64,000 bases of DNA, taken from Earliella scabrosa. Its lineage: Eukaryota > Basidiomycota > Agaricomycetes > Polyporales > Polyporaceae. The notes under the pieces were generated by a model that was given only the letters and a program-made list of their open reading frames with translations, had not been told where the DNA came from and ran no database searches. The translations under genes and the position numbers were made by a program. The first letter of the stretch is position 1, and each line of letters opens with the position of its first letter. Positions 1 through 11,804 of the stretch are shown here, one piece after another. Location: contig JABYQQ010000008.1 of the NCBI GenBank assembly GCA_022605405.1, forward strand, positions 1,178,001 to 1,242,000. Direction: 5' to 3'.

Positions 1-2906
1 ACTCACCTCCGTTCGCACTCAGCTCCCCGCGCCCAGCTCCGCACGCGCGCCCGGCCGCCCACCGTCGTCGCCAGCCAGCGCGCGGTCGCGTCCCCCGCCC
101 GGGAGCTTCGCGGCGCGCACATCTTCTAGCGTCCCCCGCCCCGCCCCGCCAGCACCCTTCACACCATCGCCCGCGCCAGAAGGTGGCACAGATCAGAACG
201 CGAGTGGCACACATCGCGCAGAAGGGGATTTTACGTGCGCGTGCAGCGCGTGCCTGGCTCGTCCACTTATCGGTCCGCGCAGGAGGGCCCACCGTGGGCA
301 CGCCTTCCATAATGAACCCGCGGACCGCACGTGCCGCTCATCAGCGGACGCATGCACGAGCATCAAGACAGAAGAGATGGGCCATGGCGCACGGAAAACG
401 GTGCCATCTCCGGCTGCCCGATTAGGCAGCTCCTCTACTCAACACCCCGGTTCTGCCGGGCGGCTAGCGGGCGGGCTTTGAAGACGTCCCATCACGAAAA
501 AATCTGGATAAATCATGCGTATATTGCCCGCGTCGCTGATGCATTAAAATCGCTTCCCTGCTCGCCTGTGATCCCGCGAACACCATCTGCTGCGCTGGTG
601 GACCAGAGCTCGGCGCGCCCGCGTACAAAATGTATCCGCGGCGCGCGCATTCGACGGCGGGGGCGGAGTGGACGCACAAGCGGAGTTGAATCGCTTAGCG
701 GACTTCGGGCCCGCGACGACCGTCGAGCCCGCCACCGGTCAATGGGAGATAAAGGCCCATTCCGGCGAGCCTGGGCCCCAGCGACGACGAACGTGATGCG
801 CTTGCAGCACCCGCGAACAGAGGCGCGCCACCGGTCACCGTGGCCGAGTATGGGAAGAGTGGAGAGCGCAGGAGGGACCCGAGTGGCACAATAACACGAA
901 TCTCTGCACCCGGCTCGGCCGATCTCTCTCTCCCAAGCCTCCGGGGCAGACGGGCTCGCTGGCATGCGCAGTTGCCGCATGTGAGCGTGCAGGCTCCTAT
1001 TCATCGATCGGAGTCGCCGGCGGGCCTCGTCCGCACCACCAGCTCGCAGGACGTTCGCGGGAGAACGCACAACGGGCTGCTGCTAAAGACTGCTAATGCG
1101 CTCGACGGCAGAGAGGGGCGCGCTGCTGTCGTCGTAAGCACGTTGACCTCCCTGGTGGTGGCGACTCCGCGCAATTAGAGACCGGGACGACAGCCTCCTG
1201 ACGGTCACCCAGCGTCACCTGAGCGTCGGGGCGCGCCTTGGCTCGACCCCCGCCGCGTTAATTACACAGAGAGGGCCCTCCCAGGTCTGCGCCTCTCCTT
1301 GCCCCGCGGTCGAGAGGGCGTCGACGATGGTGCATCATGGGTGGCACCGGCGACCATCAGGGACTTCAGTTCAGCCTTTCTTCCAACTGAAGCTCCTGAT
1401 GATCTCCGCCGTCCCGTGCATTTGTACGTTGCTCGAGCCTCGGCAAGCGCAGGTCACCAATGCGGCCACTGAGATTGGCCAGATATGGGGTTTCGACCCC
1501 AAATCGCAGACATGAGGAGCGGGCAGAGGGTTCGTCGCCCGCAGAAGGCCCAGGAGAGTGGATGTCCGGAACGCCATGTTGCCGTTTACGACCATGCTCG
1601 CATCTCCGAGGGCCTGCAGTGGGCTGATGACACGAAGGAGGCATCGTCAGCGAGAGTACTAGTCGTTCCAGTAATTAGTCCCCGGCGTATGAATCTTGGA
1701 CGCATCGTTGGCGATCGATGGCAGCAGTCGCGGGAGCGTGCGTGCTATTGTGCTTGCATCAGCAAGGTTGAGGAAGATTTCCAGGGAGCCTGAGGAGCTC
1801 GACCATAGCGAGCAGGAGCCCTCCAGAAGCTCGTGGTGCTACCTCGTGGCTTGCCGCGAAGGGGTCCTGAGGGGGGACCGGACGGAAGGGCAGCAGCATC
1901 ACCAAGACTGCACGTTTTGGGATGATCTAGGCCATACGGGTACTTATCGGCGAGGGCAGATCGCTGATCAGGCCCTCTGATCTCGTTCCTCCCGCGACGC
2001 GGGCCGTCCTTCCATTGTTGGGAGAATCGTTGCCTGTGATGTGGGTTGTGGGAGGTGCTTCGTCCAACGGCGATTGAGTTCGGGCACACACAATTCACGT
2101 AATCGAGACGAGACAACGTTTGACGTGTGAGAAGCCATGGAACCCCAAACCACTGCGCGGTACACAACTCGTCGAGGGCGCGCAGGGTCGCAGACGCGGG
2201 CGTTGCGCCAGCCGCCAGCGTCCCGCGAGGCGCGTGACGAAGGAGGGTGTTCTGGACGGATTCTGATGGTCGTCAGCAATGTGAAGGGGTGAGTTCAAGG
2301 CGGAGCTGTAAGTGGCGGAGTTGTAGTTCATTCTATGAACCCGACGGGCCCGACGAAATGCGATCGCGCGTGAGAACGAGCCCAACTGGGCTGGAGCGAT
2401 TGGAGAGGTGAACTGCAACATCAATGTCGGATGGCTACGGTTGAAAGATGAGAGATCAGGAGATTATAACCCGGCTCGACCGAGGACATACCAGAGGTGC
2501 TAACGTTGGGCCATAGTGAGCCCATATCGTCCGCTTACACCAACAAGAGTGCGTGTGCTCATGCATACGCGACTCTAATCGGCTACACTCTCAGGCAATG
2601 TCGTGCAACACCGTGAGCGCCGAGTAGGTTAAATTGCGAGCTTCCATCTTGTGGCGCAGGGCACTTCGGCTATCTGGGGACTGAGCAGTAAGCATGCTGC
2701 ACGGATTCATCGGCGTTAGCGGTCAGACCTGAGCAGGAAGTGGGCTGGAGTTACCTGAGGACGGGAAGCTACCCTCCGATGGAGGTCGGAGGCGAGAAGC
2801 GGAACAGTCCCATCTCATCGATGATTGCAACTTAGGACTCTTGCTGCAGCCGAGGGGCACCAAACTCGATATGCGGGACATAACAGTCTTGATTGCGCAT
2901 CCTATT
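1..2906. other. Gene-poor left end, no gene recognised
   Basis: I find no convincing protein in 2.9 kb. The first ~180 bases are very GC-rich. The first bases read on the minus strand as GGAGGTGAGT, a good 5' splice site, so they could be the first exon/intron border of a gene running off the left edge; this is only a hint. Open frames around 330-1180 and 1370-2170 are arginine/proline-rich or change sense by frame and resemble no family I know. Confidence 0.4.
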
Positions 2907-3699
2907 TCAGAACTGATAGTATACAGACTTTGATATGGCCGCGTTGAACCTAGCGGCGTGCGACGCGAAGACCATGAGAGGTTCCTTCCACATGAAGTAC
3001 AGTCCCGTCGCCACGGGGAGGACGCCCACCAGGGCGCCAATGGTGCGCGTCTTGCGAGTCGGGCGAAGTGCGCCAAGCGTCGGGCGCAGCCAGGTATTCC
3101 AAATGATGGACATGCCCTCTGCGGCGTGCCATGCGACTCCAGCGGTGAATCCGATGTAGCCGACGAAGCTTCGCCACGGCCATTCGTGCAGCGCGAACTT
3201 GACGTACTCGTAGTCGAGCTCCGCGGGGCCCACGGAGTAGATAGGGGGAGAGGGGTCCAAAGGAGCTATGCGGTGGGTGAAATAATGCAGCGCGACGATG
3301 ACAGCCGCTGAATAACCAGTGATGCTCAATATACTGGTGATACGGCGGGCAGGCTTCGGGGCGAGAATGCGCTTCAGGATGGCGGAGAGGGGGTGGATTA
3401 CGAGCGGCGCAAGGACAAGGTACTTCTCCCCAAAAGGAGTCTGATAGTACTCGCGGCCCAGCAACTGAACGGTGGCGGTCAGACAGGGACCGTCCTGTCA
3501 TTAATCTGCCACGCACCATGACTTGTGAAGCCAACGATGTCCCTCCAACGTTCGCCATCGCTGGTGCAGTCAAGTGAATTAACGCGAAAACGGTTAGGAA
3601 AGGTGCGGAGCCATGGGCGATACGGGTCAACACCGGCTGGGTTGCGCCAGCAAGTTGGCGTATGATCGATTTTTCATGGGTCGGCACAGCGTCAGCCAT
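2907..3699 (-). CDS. MCP1: MCP1-like mitochondrial membrane protein
   Basis: Two exons (3699-3517, 3464-2907; 52-bp intron) encode 246 aa. The protein resembles the fungal MCP1 transmembrane-domain family (old DUF1691), outer mitochondrial membrane proteins that in yeast recruit Vps13 and suppress ERMES loss. Visible support: a hydrophobic stretch with IHLTAPAMAN near residues 41-50; the family-like GREYYQTPFGEKYLVLAPL after the splice; further hydrophobic segments including SITGYSAAVIVALHYFTH and TIGALVGVLPVATGLYFMW; and HAAEG in the last third, consistent with two repeated MCP1 units. Splicing joins the frames at phase 0 (QVM / LLGREYYQ). The start at 3699 is the first ATG of the open frame. 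Role in mitochondrial lipid homeostasis is inferred from the family. Confidence 0.8.
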
Positions 3700-4000
3700 T
3701 GTGAGGAGTTACGGAGGAAACACGTTGAGAGAGCGGGCTGAAGCAAATCTAGTGAGAGGGATGTTTTGCCAGAGTTCGAGATTTGTGCGGAGATAAGTAG
3801 TAAGCAGTCTCAGTGGAGTGCAGTTGAACCAGAGCTGAAAGCCTGAACAGAGTGTTGGTGAGAGCTCCGCGGTGATTGCCGAGGCGTTGTTTGGTTCAGA
3901 AGCTCTTGCCAAACAACCGCGTCCAAACTTGGCAATGAGATTTTGTAGCACGCGTACCCAGCGCGTACCGCAACCTGCGCGATCTTGTCTGCTGGTACTC

Positions 4001-4924
4001 ATGTCCTCTTCACGTTCTTCGTCTTCTTCTCCCGAGCCCGAGATTGCGCCAACGAAAAGCAAGAAGTCCAAGGTTGGGAAGAAGAAGAAACAGCAGGCTA
4101 CCATGGACGTCGACCAGCATGGAAGGAACAAGGGCGATGCTCCAGACTGGGACTACAAGCCTCCTGACGGCTTCGCGCTCATGAAGCACAAGGTGGATGA
4201 GAGCGACTTCGACTGGGATGCGATTCATAATGACGACAACCTGGAACTCTGGGTGGTGAGGGTGCCTGAAGGGGTGAGTATTCGCGCATACTGTCTACGT
4301 CGCAGCTCACTCAAGTGAGATCTATAGTTGAAGCCCAAACACCTCGAAGGCGTGAAGCTAGAGGTACCAACATCCCACAAAACTACACGAGTTGGCTCCA
4401 TAGACCGGAAGCATGCGACATATGATGTCTGGTCTCTCGGAGAGGATGACACTGAGGCCGTTGGTGGAGATGAGCTACGAGGCGTGTCGTGTCTGTTACC
4501 GAGGCAAAAACACAACGGGAAGCTATACCAAGGTATGTTCCTCCTGTGTTATCACGATTCTACACGTCGCCAATACCGGCGTTCAGCACCGAAGCCATTC
4601 GCACGTCGCCTAGTCATCTCTGCACGACCATCGCTCCCCACACCCCCACAATCCCCCTCAGAATCATCTCAAGTACTACATCAGAATCCTCCACGACCGA
4701 GCTGCCCGAAGGAGCTGCTCAAACACCGGTTCATGCCGCTAGGGTCTCTCGCTCCGATTGGTGATTCCGAGGAAATGGACGTAGATCCTGCACCGGCCGC
4801 CGAAGCGGCTGCTACGAAATCGTCGAAGTCGCATAAGAACGATGAGAGCGCTGAGGGGCCCCAGAAGAAGCGTAAAGGGGACGTCGGCTCGCCGAAGAAG
4901 AAGAAGGCGAAGACAGCGCCATGA
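4001..4924 (+). CDS. RPA34: DNA-directed RNA polymerase I subunit A34 (RPA34)
   Basis: Three exons (4001-4273, 4328-4532, 4587-4924) give 271 aa. The protein fits the A34.5/RPA34 family, which with A49 forms the TFIIF-like subcomplex of RNA polymerase I in the nucleolus. Support: a serine-rich, lysine-rich N-terminus; ELWVVRVPEG followed across intron 1 by LKPKHLEGVKLEVP, the core A34 beta-strand region; then GKLYQ-APKPFARRLVIS across intron 2; and a very basic C-terminal tail ending KKKKAKTAP. Intron 2 (54 bp, a multiple of 3) is proposed because removing it restores the family-like sequence; unspliced reading is also open. An in-frame upstream start at 3872 exists, but its 43 extra residues look non-coding. 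Length is close to fungal homologues. Confidence 0.72.
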
Positions 4925-6131
4925 CGAGCATAGCTTCGACTCTTTCATCATGTACCGTTCGACGTTCTGTCCATGCTGGTTTACAATGGACACGTGCGAT
5001 CCTCTTAACCCGTCTGCCTCAGCTCACCAAGGGTCGCATGCTCAACTCTCGATCCACCAGCGATGTCCTCAACAAGGCACGCTAAGTAGTTCCCGCATAC
5101 TTAAAGCGGCCCGTCGGCCTCAATAGCCTTCAATATCGCCCCTCCGCGCTTATGCATACGTTGTCTCGATGCCTCTCGATTCCAACTCTCGTCGACAATA
5201 ACTTGCAACACCTGAAACTTGCGTAACACGAGCATCATGTCGCAAAACTCCAGCTTGACAGGGCAATAAACGACGGATGTCTGCCGGGCATTACGCGTCA
5301 ACAGGTGCATCTCGCTGTACGTGTCAATGGTTAACCAGATGTGAGAATTGACTTCAGCTTCTCAACGTGCCTGTAAAGGTCGGCAACCGATGTTTGCGAG
5401 GTCTCCGATCACCCGTAATCGAGCCGAAGTCCTCCAGGATGGAGATGACTCTCTAGGTAGGTTGTTCTCAACCGGATCGTTCCGTTCATTCATGAGTGAG
5501 CTCGTAGCACGATGCATTGCCAGGCTACTAGTTCTCATGTCGGACATTCCCAGTAAGACCTGCCATGTTGTGATGCTGATCAGTTCGTGCCCACAGGTTG
5601 TTCTGTCCGGAAGGTTGCGGACGGCAGCGGTCGAACGACTGCTTCAGGTTCGAAATTTGATACGGCAGGCTCTCCAACCAAGTGCTATACTATCTGACGC
5701 TGAGCCAGGAATAACGTACGCGCGACAGCCGTGGCAGGAGAGCAGGGAACGCGTTTCTTCTAGCCCCGGTGGCGGCGGACACGTATCACGTGACACCCTG
5801 GATAAAGTACCAGGGGATGCGACTTCGCCGCTGAGGGCTTTTAGCCGTTCGCTGCTACGCTCCGAGTATCCCTGGAAAAGGCGTCGGTGATACACGTGCG
5901 ACACATGTGCCGTCTCCCTTACGGCCACCTTCCGATGGGAATGTAAAACTGTGCTACAAGAGCCGACCAGGTGCCAGATGGAAGCTGACCGGGACCACCC
6001 AGGGGGACTTTACGGAAGATCTCCCAGGTCTACCTTACAGATAAATCCCCTCTATCTTGACGCGTACTCCGACACGGACTTCTCTTCGTCCTTCACCCTA
6101 CCCCATCCCCTAGGCCCCACTCTCGACCCCC
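4925..6131. other. Intergenic between RPA34 and the ATPase
   Basis: This interval must hold the 3' region of RPA34 and the promoter of the ATPase. The only coding-like stretch is on the minus strand at 5101-5355, listed separately. The last ~100 bases before 6132 are C/T-rich (CCCTACCCCATCCCC), common just upstream of fungal start codons. Confidence 0.5.
5101..5355 (-). pseudogene. Possible orphan C-terminal coding fragment
   Basis: The minus strand reads an uninterrupted frame of ~85 codons ending in a stop at 5101. It has plausible amino-acid composition (for example KLEFCDMMLVLRKFQVLQVI). Just upstream the frame is closed, and I could not connect it to a convincing 5' exon. It may be the last exon of an unrecognised gene, a decayed remnant, or chance. 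No family is recognised. Confidence 0.2.
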
Positions 6132-9100
6132 ATGAACGCCAACGACGATTCAGAAAAGCTCGTTCAAGACGAGGCGGTCACCGTCGTGACGCGTGCCGTA
6201 GCTTTCAACAGACATGGCGGCGATGCCCACGATAAAGCCCTACATCCCGTCCGACCGAAGGGCGTCGAGATGAAGCGTGAGATGACCAAGGAGGACAAGG
6301 AACTTGCAGACGCCGGGTACGAGCACCTCAATCAGCAGAAGACGATCGCGCAGAAAACTGGGAACGCGAAGCTCGACACAGCGGACATACACGAGCATCA
6401 GCTCTCCTTCAATGAGCTACAAACCCAACTCAACACCAGATTCGACGCCAAGGATCCCAATGTCTCATCTGGTCTCTCGAGCGATGAGGCCAAAGCCCGG
6501 CTAGTGCGCGACGGTCAGAATATTTTGACCCCGCCGAAAAAGAAGTCGGCGCTGCGAAAGGTACAGAATTCAACATCCTTCGATTCCTTGCACCTCTCAC
6601 GACCTGGCAGTACTACGATTGCCTCAGTTCCATGTTCAACATTCTGCTCATAATCGCCGGCATCTTGGAGTACATTCTGCTGGGTGTCGATTTCAAAGTG
6701 GGTACATCCCAGTGTCTCGACTGACCACACAACCGGCTCACGGGCGATTGCTAGGACAATTTCCCTAACACCTATCTCGGTGGCATTCTGATAGGTGTGG
6801 CGTTCCTGAACGCACTGATAGAGTTCTACCAGCTTCAGAAGTCCGAAGCCATCCTCACGTCCTTCCTCGCGATGATCCCTCCGTCATGTCGTGTCGTTCG
6901 CGATGGCACGCTCATCACCGTTCCCGCTGCGGACCTAGTCAAGGGAGATATCGTCTTAGTCGTGAGTCAAGCCTTCCGTACTGTGCGTATGCAACGCTTA
7001 TCATGACCGCCCCAGCGCTCTGGAGACAAGACCCCGGCGGACTTGATTCTGTTCGCTGCTTCCGACCTCAAGGTGGACAACAGCAGTCTTACCGGAGAAT
7101 CTGAGCCGCAAGAGCGAATCGCCCGTCCTGACGGTGTGCAGCACCGTCCCGTGGAGGCAGAGAACCTCGTGAGTCATATTAGTCAGGGCCCCCGTGTATC
7201 CCGTTCATGTTGCCTTCAGCTGTTCAACTCCACTTTGATCGTCAACGGCGAAGGATGGGGAGGTAAAGATCATTCTTCTGTCATGTCAGGGGGAGGTGAC
7301 TTACAGGTCAATCTATAGTGGTCGTTCGTACTGGTGATCACACCATGATTGGTGAGTGACACAATTACTTGACGGTAAATCGAATCTGAACTTACCTCTG
7401 GGTTCAGGTCAGATCGCCGCGCTAACCGGGACTGAGACTGGGAAGAAGAGCCCTCTCGCGGTTGAGATGTATGCACATTACCTAGTGCTCATCTATTGGT
7501 CTATTGACCTTTGAGACAGCGGCCGCTTCGTCATGATGGTCTCTGCCATCGCCATCGTCTTTGCAGTCGTATTTTTCGTCGTTGGTATCACCACCGTATA
7601 CCAGGGAAAGGGCGAACAGACGGTGACATTCGCGGTCTCCATCCTCGTAGCGTTCGTTCCGGAGGGTCTTCCATCTGTTGTGACTCTCCTGTACGTCGTT
7701 CTCATTCTTTTCCAACCTATGCTCACTGGCCCACAGGTTATCGATTGCCGCGAAGCGTATGGCGGCGCAGAACGTCCTTGTCAAGGACTTGCAAGGTGTT
7801 GAAACACTCGGTAAGCCAGCTGTCCTGATCTCCTGTTCCAACGTTTCTAAATTCAACACGTAGGCTCTGTAGGCACCAATTTCTCTCATGCACATAGGGC
7901 ATAGCGCACTAAACGTTCACCCCATAGTTGACTCTTCTGGCCACCGATAAGACGGGTACCCTGACGCGCAACCAGATGACAGTGACCAACCTCTGGAGCG
8001 GTCTCCGGATGTTCTCGGCGTTCCAGTCCAATAACGATTCCGATACGACCGAAATGTTTTCCCTCGACGCTCCTGGTATGCGCGAGATGGTCGACATCGC
8101 GGCTCTCAACTCTCACGTCAAATTCGACAAGACAGACATCCCCTTCGAGCAGCGCAAGATCCTTGGGGACGCGACGGAGACCGGTCTCATACGCTTTGCG
8201 GGCAAGCATATCTCCGACTACGACGGTTACCAGAAGCAGTACCCGAGGGTATTCGAGATCCCGTTCAACTCCTCGAACAAGTGGGCGATAGTCATCGTGG
8301 GTTGCTCTCGTACAACGCGTAGGCATCTAGCACTCACAAGGCGTACAGTTAGAGAAGGTGCACAAGAGCGGCATCCTGACAGCATATATCAAAGGCGCAC
8401 CTGAGCGCGTTCTTGCGAAGTGCTCTACCTACCTAAAGGATGGCAGAATGATCCCGATCGACGTTGACTTCAAGGCAGCATATGACGAAGCGTACGACGT
8501 GCGTTCCATCACTCGTTCCGAGTCATTCCGCAGATGTCTCATCTCTCCTCCCCCTCATGCAGTACATGGCGTCGCGGGGTCACCGCGTCATCGCGTGCGC
8601 GCAGAAGCTGCTCCCTGGCGATGTGTACGACTTAGAGTACGAATTTTCGAAGAACGACTCAAGATACCCCAGCGCCGAATACTGCTTCTGCGGTCTCATC
8701 TCCCTCGAGGACCCGCCCAAGCACGGCGTCCGCGAGGCGATCGGCACCCTCCGTCTGGCTGGCATCAAGGTCATGATGGTTACTGGCGATCATCCGAAGA
8801 CGGCGGAGGCGATCGCGCGAAAGATCAATCTCATCCTTGGAGACACGAAGGAGAGCTTGAGCAAGAAGACGGGACGGCCAGTTGAGGAAATATACGATGA
8901 TGAGGTCGATGCTGTCGTCATCCATGGAGACGATATCGACGGGCTGCAGGGCTGGCAGTGGGATCAGAGTATGTTGGAGCAGACCACTCCCGATGGTGAA
9001 ATTGGAGCTCACATTAGCTACAGTCTTTGCCAAGAACGAAATCGTGTTTGCTCGTACCTCCCCACAGCACAAGCTCGAGATCGGTGAGTTATGATGGCAC

Positions 9101-11125
9101 AGAACCTCGGGTTATTGGCCGTTGACAGACTCGTAGTAAAACGTGCCCAGGCTCTCGGTCATATCGTCGGAGTGTGAGTACTCGTAGGTTTCGTTTTTAC
9201 TTCTTACGACTTAATGAGACTGCAGCACCGGAGACGGCGTGAACGATTCACCAGCCCTCAAAAAGGTCAGACAACGACCATTCCGCTCGGGTGTACTGGA
9301 TATTGACACTGCAATAGGCCGACCTCGGTATCGCCATGAACATATCTGGCTCGGACGTTTCGAAGGAGGCTGCAAACATGATCCTCTTGGGTACGTATTC
9401 CCTTCGCTACGCTTTTACTAGAGTGCTCATCGGCGTTCGGACCACAGATGACAACTTCGCTTCGACCGTCAGTGAGTGTATGCGCGTGCATTTCCGCACA
9501 ATGATGCTGAATGTGGTCATGCAGAGGGCGTTGCTGAGGGTCGCCAGATCTTCGTGAACCTAAAGCGCTCCATACAGTAAGACCCATCGAATCGACCTGA
9601 GTGGACGTCCGTGTGTTCATGCATCAAATAGGTATACGATATCGCATAGCACGCCGGAGGTCATTCCGCAGCTCCTCTGTGAGTGAATGCCCCTAAATTG
9701 CGGTTTGGGTATCAACATTGCTCATATGCTTGCAAAGACGTGGTCGTCCCGCTTCCTCTGCCTCTCTCCGCCATCTTGATCTTGGTCATCGGTGAGTGCA
9801 TAGTAAGTAGTCGATGTTGGAGCTGCTCATCAATCCGTCCCAGATCTCGGCTTCGAACTATTTGTGGCGGTACGTGCTGCGCAGTACGGCCTTGCGAACT
9901 ATACTGAACCTCATATCAGCTTTCATTTGCCTGGGACAAACCCGAGACCAAGGACGGATTGATGCGGATGCTGCCTCGCAGGCCTGGTAAGATGCCGTGC
10001 TCGATCTCTGTCGGGCATGTTCTCTCAGTTTCCGGCATCCCGCAGTGAACGACCGCTCGATCATGTCCTTGAAGAAACGCGCCTTGCGTCGAACCAAGAC
10101 GCTTCGACGCGACCCCGAGACGCAAGAAGTGATCCGGCCAAGCAAATTCTCGCAGGCAATGAACAGGATGAAGGCACCGTTCACCCGCCAATTCTGGGAG
10201 GATACGCTCGAGCGGACAGATGACGAGACGCTGGTTGACACCAAGCTTCTCAGCTACGCCTATCTAGAAGCTGGTCTGATCGAGTTTGCAGGCGCGTGCG
10301 TATTGCACCTTTCCTCCCATAAACCCCGGTTGTTGATTATGAACGTAGCCTAGCTGCCTATTTCGTTGTATTCCTCAAGAACGGCTTCACACCTGGAGAT
10401 CTCCGTCGGGCGCAGTCTGCATTGACTGCTGAGCCGCCCATCAGTAAGTTCTCTGCCAGAGTACGCGAGCAGTGGCGCTGACCAGGGACTTGACGTCCCA
10501 GCATATTTCCAGGATGATTCACCCGACTTTGTCAACAGCCGTGGAGAGACCATCTCCGCTTCGAAGCAAGTTGATGCCTTGGGACAGGCACAGTCGATAG
10601 GTCGGTCCAGTCGGATCTCCCGCGTAGACAGTGCCCTCATCAGTCACTCACCGGCAGTCTACCTCTCCATTTTCATCATACAATGCTTCAACGTAGGATC
10701 GCCATCTCACTCGTTCCAAATGCGGCCCTCATCGGTTTTACAGGTATTTGCGGTCAAGGCGAAATTCCGCTTCCCCTTCGGCAAGTCCATCGTCGGCAAC
10801 TACTACAACTTCGCGGGCATCTTCGCTGGTGCATGCCTCGGCATGTTCATCGTCTATACGCCACCCCTGCACGTAGTATTCGGTGGATCGTTCCGTCTGT
10901 CTCCCCTTTACTGGCTGATTCCCATCGCGTTTGGTGTGCTTCTCCTGGTATGGGCGAGCATCCGTGTTCTGCTCATGAGGAAGGGCATCGAGCAGTCGCG
11001 GGTCAAAGACATCAAGGGCTTGATGATGTGTGCGTATAAGCACCGCTCTTCCTTGACGAACGCTTCGTTGATGCGACTTTACAGTCCCGACGATGAGGAC
11101 GATGAGTATGCGATCGAAGCATTGA
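6132..11125 (+). CDS. Type IIC-like P-type cation-transporting ATPase alpha subunit
   Basis: I can trace 29 exons giving 1157 aa: 6132-6560, 6611-6697, 6755-6961, 7016-7168, 7220-7262, 7319-7351, 7408-7468, 7520-7690, 7737-7810, 7864-7868, 7928-8296, 8349-8498, 8563-8968, 9024-9083, 9137-9173, 9226-9265, 9318-9390, 9448-9471, 9525-9576, 9632-9678, 9738-9791, 9844-9869, 9920-9986, 10046-10295, 10349-10443, 10502-10600, 10658-10692, 10744-11029, 11085-11125. Phases are consistent throughout. All P-type landmarks are present: TGES 267-270 (actuator), PEGL 385-388 (TM4), DKTGT with phospho-Asp D428, KGAPE 559-563, TGDH 668-671, TGDGVNDSP 763-771. TM5-TM6 (YTISHSTPE 826-834, DLGFE 859-863) resemble Na,K/H,K-ATPases more than Ca2+ or plasma-membrane H+ pumps. 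It should pump monovalent cations (K+, Na+ or H+) across a membrane; direction and ion are unknown. Exon 10 is only 5 nt. No beta subunit gene is visible nearby. Confidence 0.9.
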
Positions 11126-11804
11126 CGTATACCTTTGGGCAGAGCTGCCCGCGCTATTCACACACGAGTGTCGACACAGACAGTGGGGCTGTCTGTTATG
11201 ATGAAGTGTCGGACACGGTCGGATTCCATATGCCATTGCCATCATTCCTCCCCCCCTCACCCGTCCGCTGGCATCTCCAATATATATTCACATTGTTCTG
11301 TTCGTCGCTCTTCCGGATTGACGTTCGTGGATGGATACTAGTAGAAGGAAATAGAATCGCAAGACTGGATCAACTCCGTGAAAATTCGCTCCTACAGTTG
11401 TGTTCGCCGGCAGTCGCCGGCGCTTTCAGCTCTTTTCCCCTTCCTCGAACCTCCTCGGGCCTCAGGTGCTACTGGTACTGGTCAGACTCTCAGGACAACG
11501 CAAAACCTAAGGCAGGATATGCAATGTACATACATACCATGGAGACACTAGCCAGTCCTTTTACCACGTCAGTACTGCTGCCAGAAGTACTTACTATAGC
11601 TCCCGCCGCGCAGCAGGATGTTCTTCGGCGCCGTGACTCCGATTCTTCTTCGATATCTACGAGTATCTCATCGTGGCTCCTCATCGAATCATACGCAAGC
11701 ATTGTCCGTGTGATACACATACCGTGGTAAAGGTCCTACGCGGTCAGTCTGTGATTCATGAGACATTCACAACTACTACACAACACTGACTGATCAAGGC
11801 AGAA
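11126..11804. other. Intergenic: ATPase 3' region and F-box promoter
   Basis: A long open frame runs across the ATPase's last intron into this interval, but splicing places the ATPase stop at 11123-11125. I see no gene here. It probably contains the ATPase 3' UTR and the promoter of the F-box gene at 11805. Confidence 0.5.

Noticed and set aside
1366..2167. Minus-strand frames with leucine-rich look, possibly a decayed F-box gene
   Set aside because: Suggestive pieces (SLEIFLNLADAS) occur in one frame but are broken by stops, and other pieces need frame changes I could not justify with splice sites.
10579..11730. Long plus-strand open frame of 383 codons
   Set aside because: It is the ATPase's exons 27-28 read through their introns. 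Splicing out 10601-10657, 10693-10743 and 11030-11084 gives the conserved C-terminus FPTMRTMSMRSKH and a stop at 11125.
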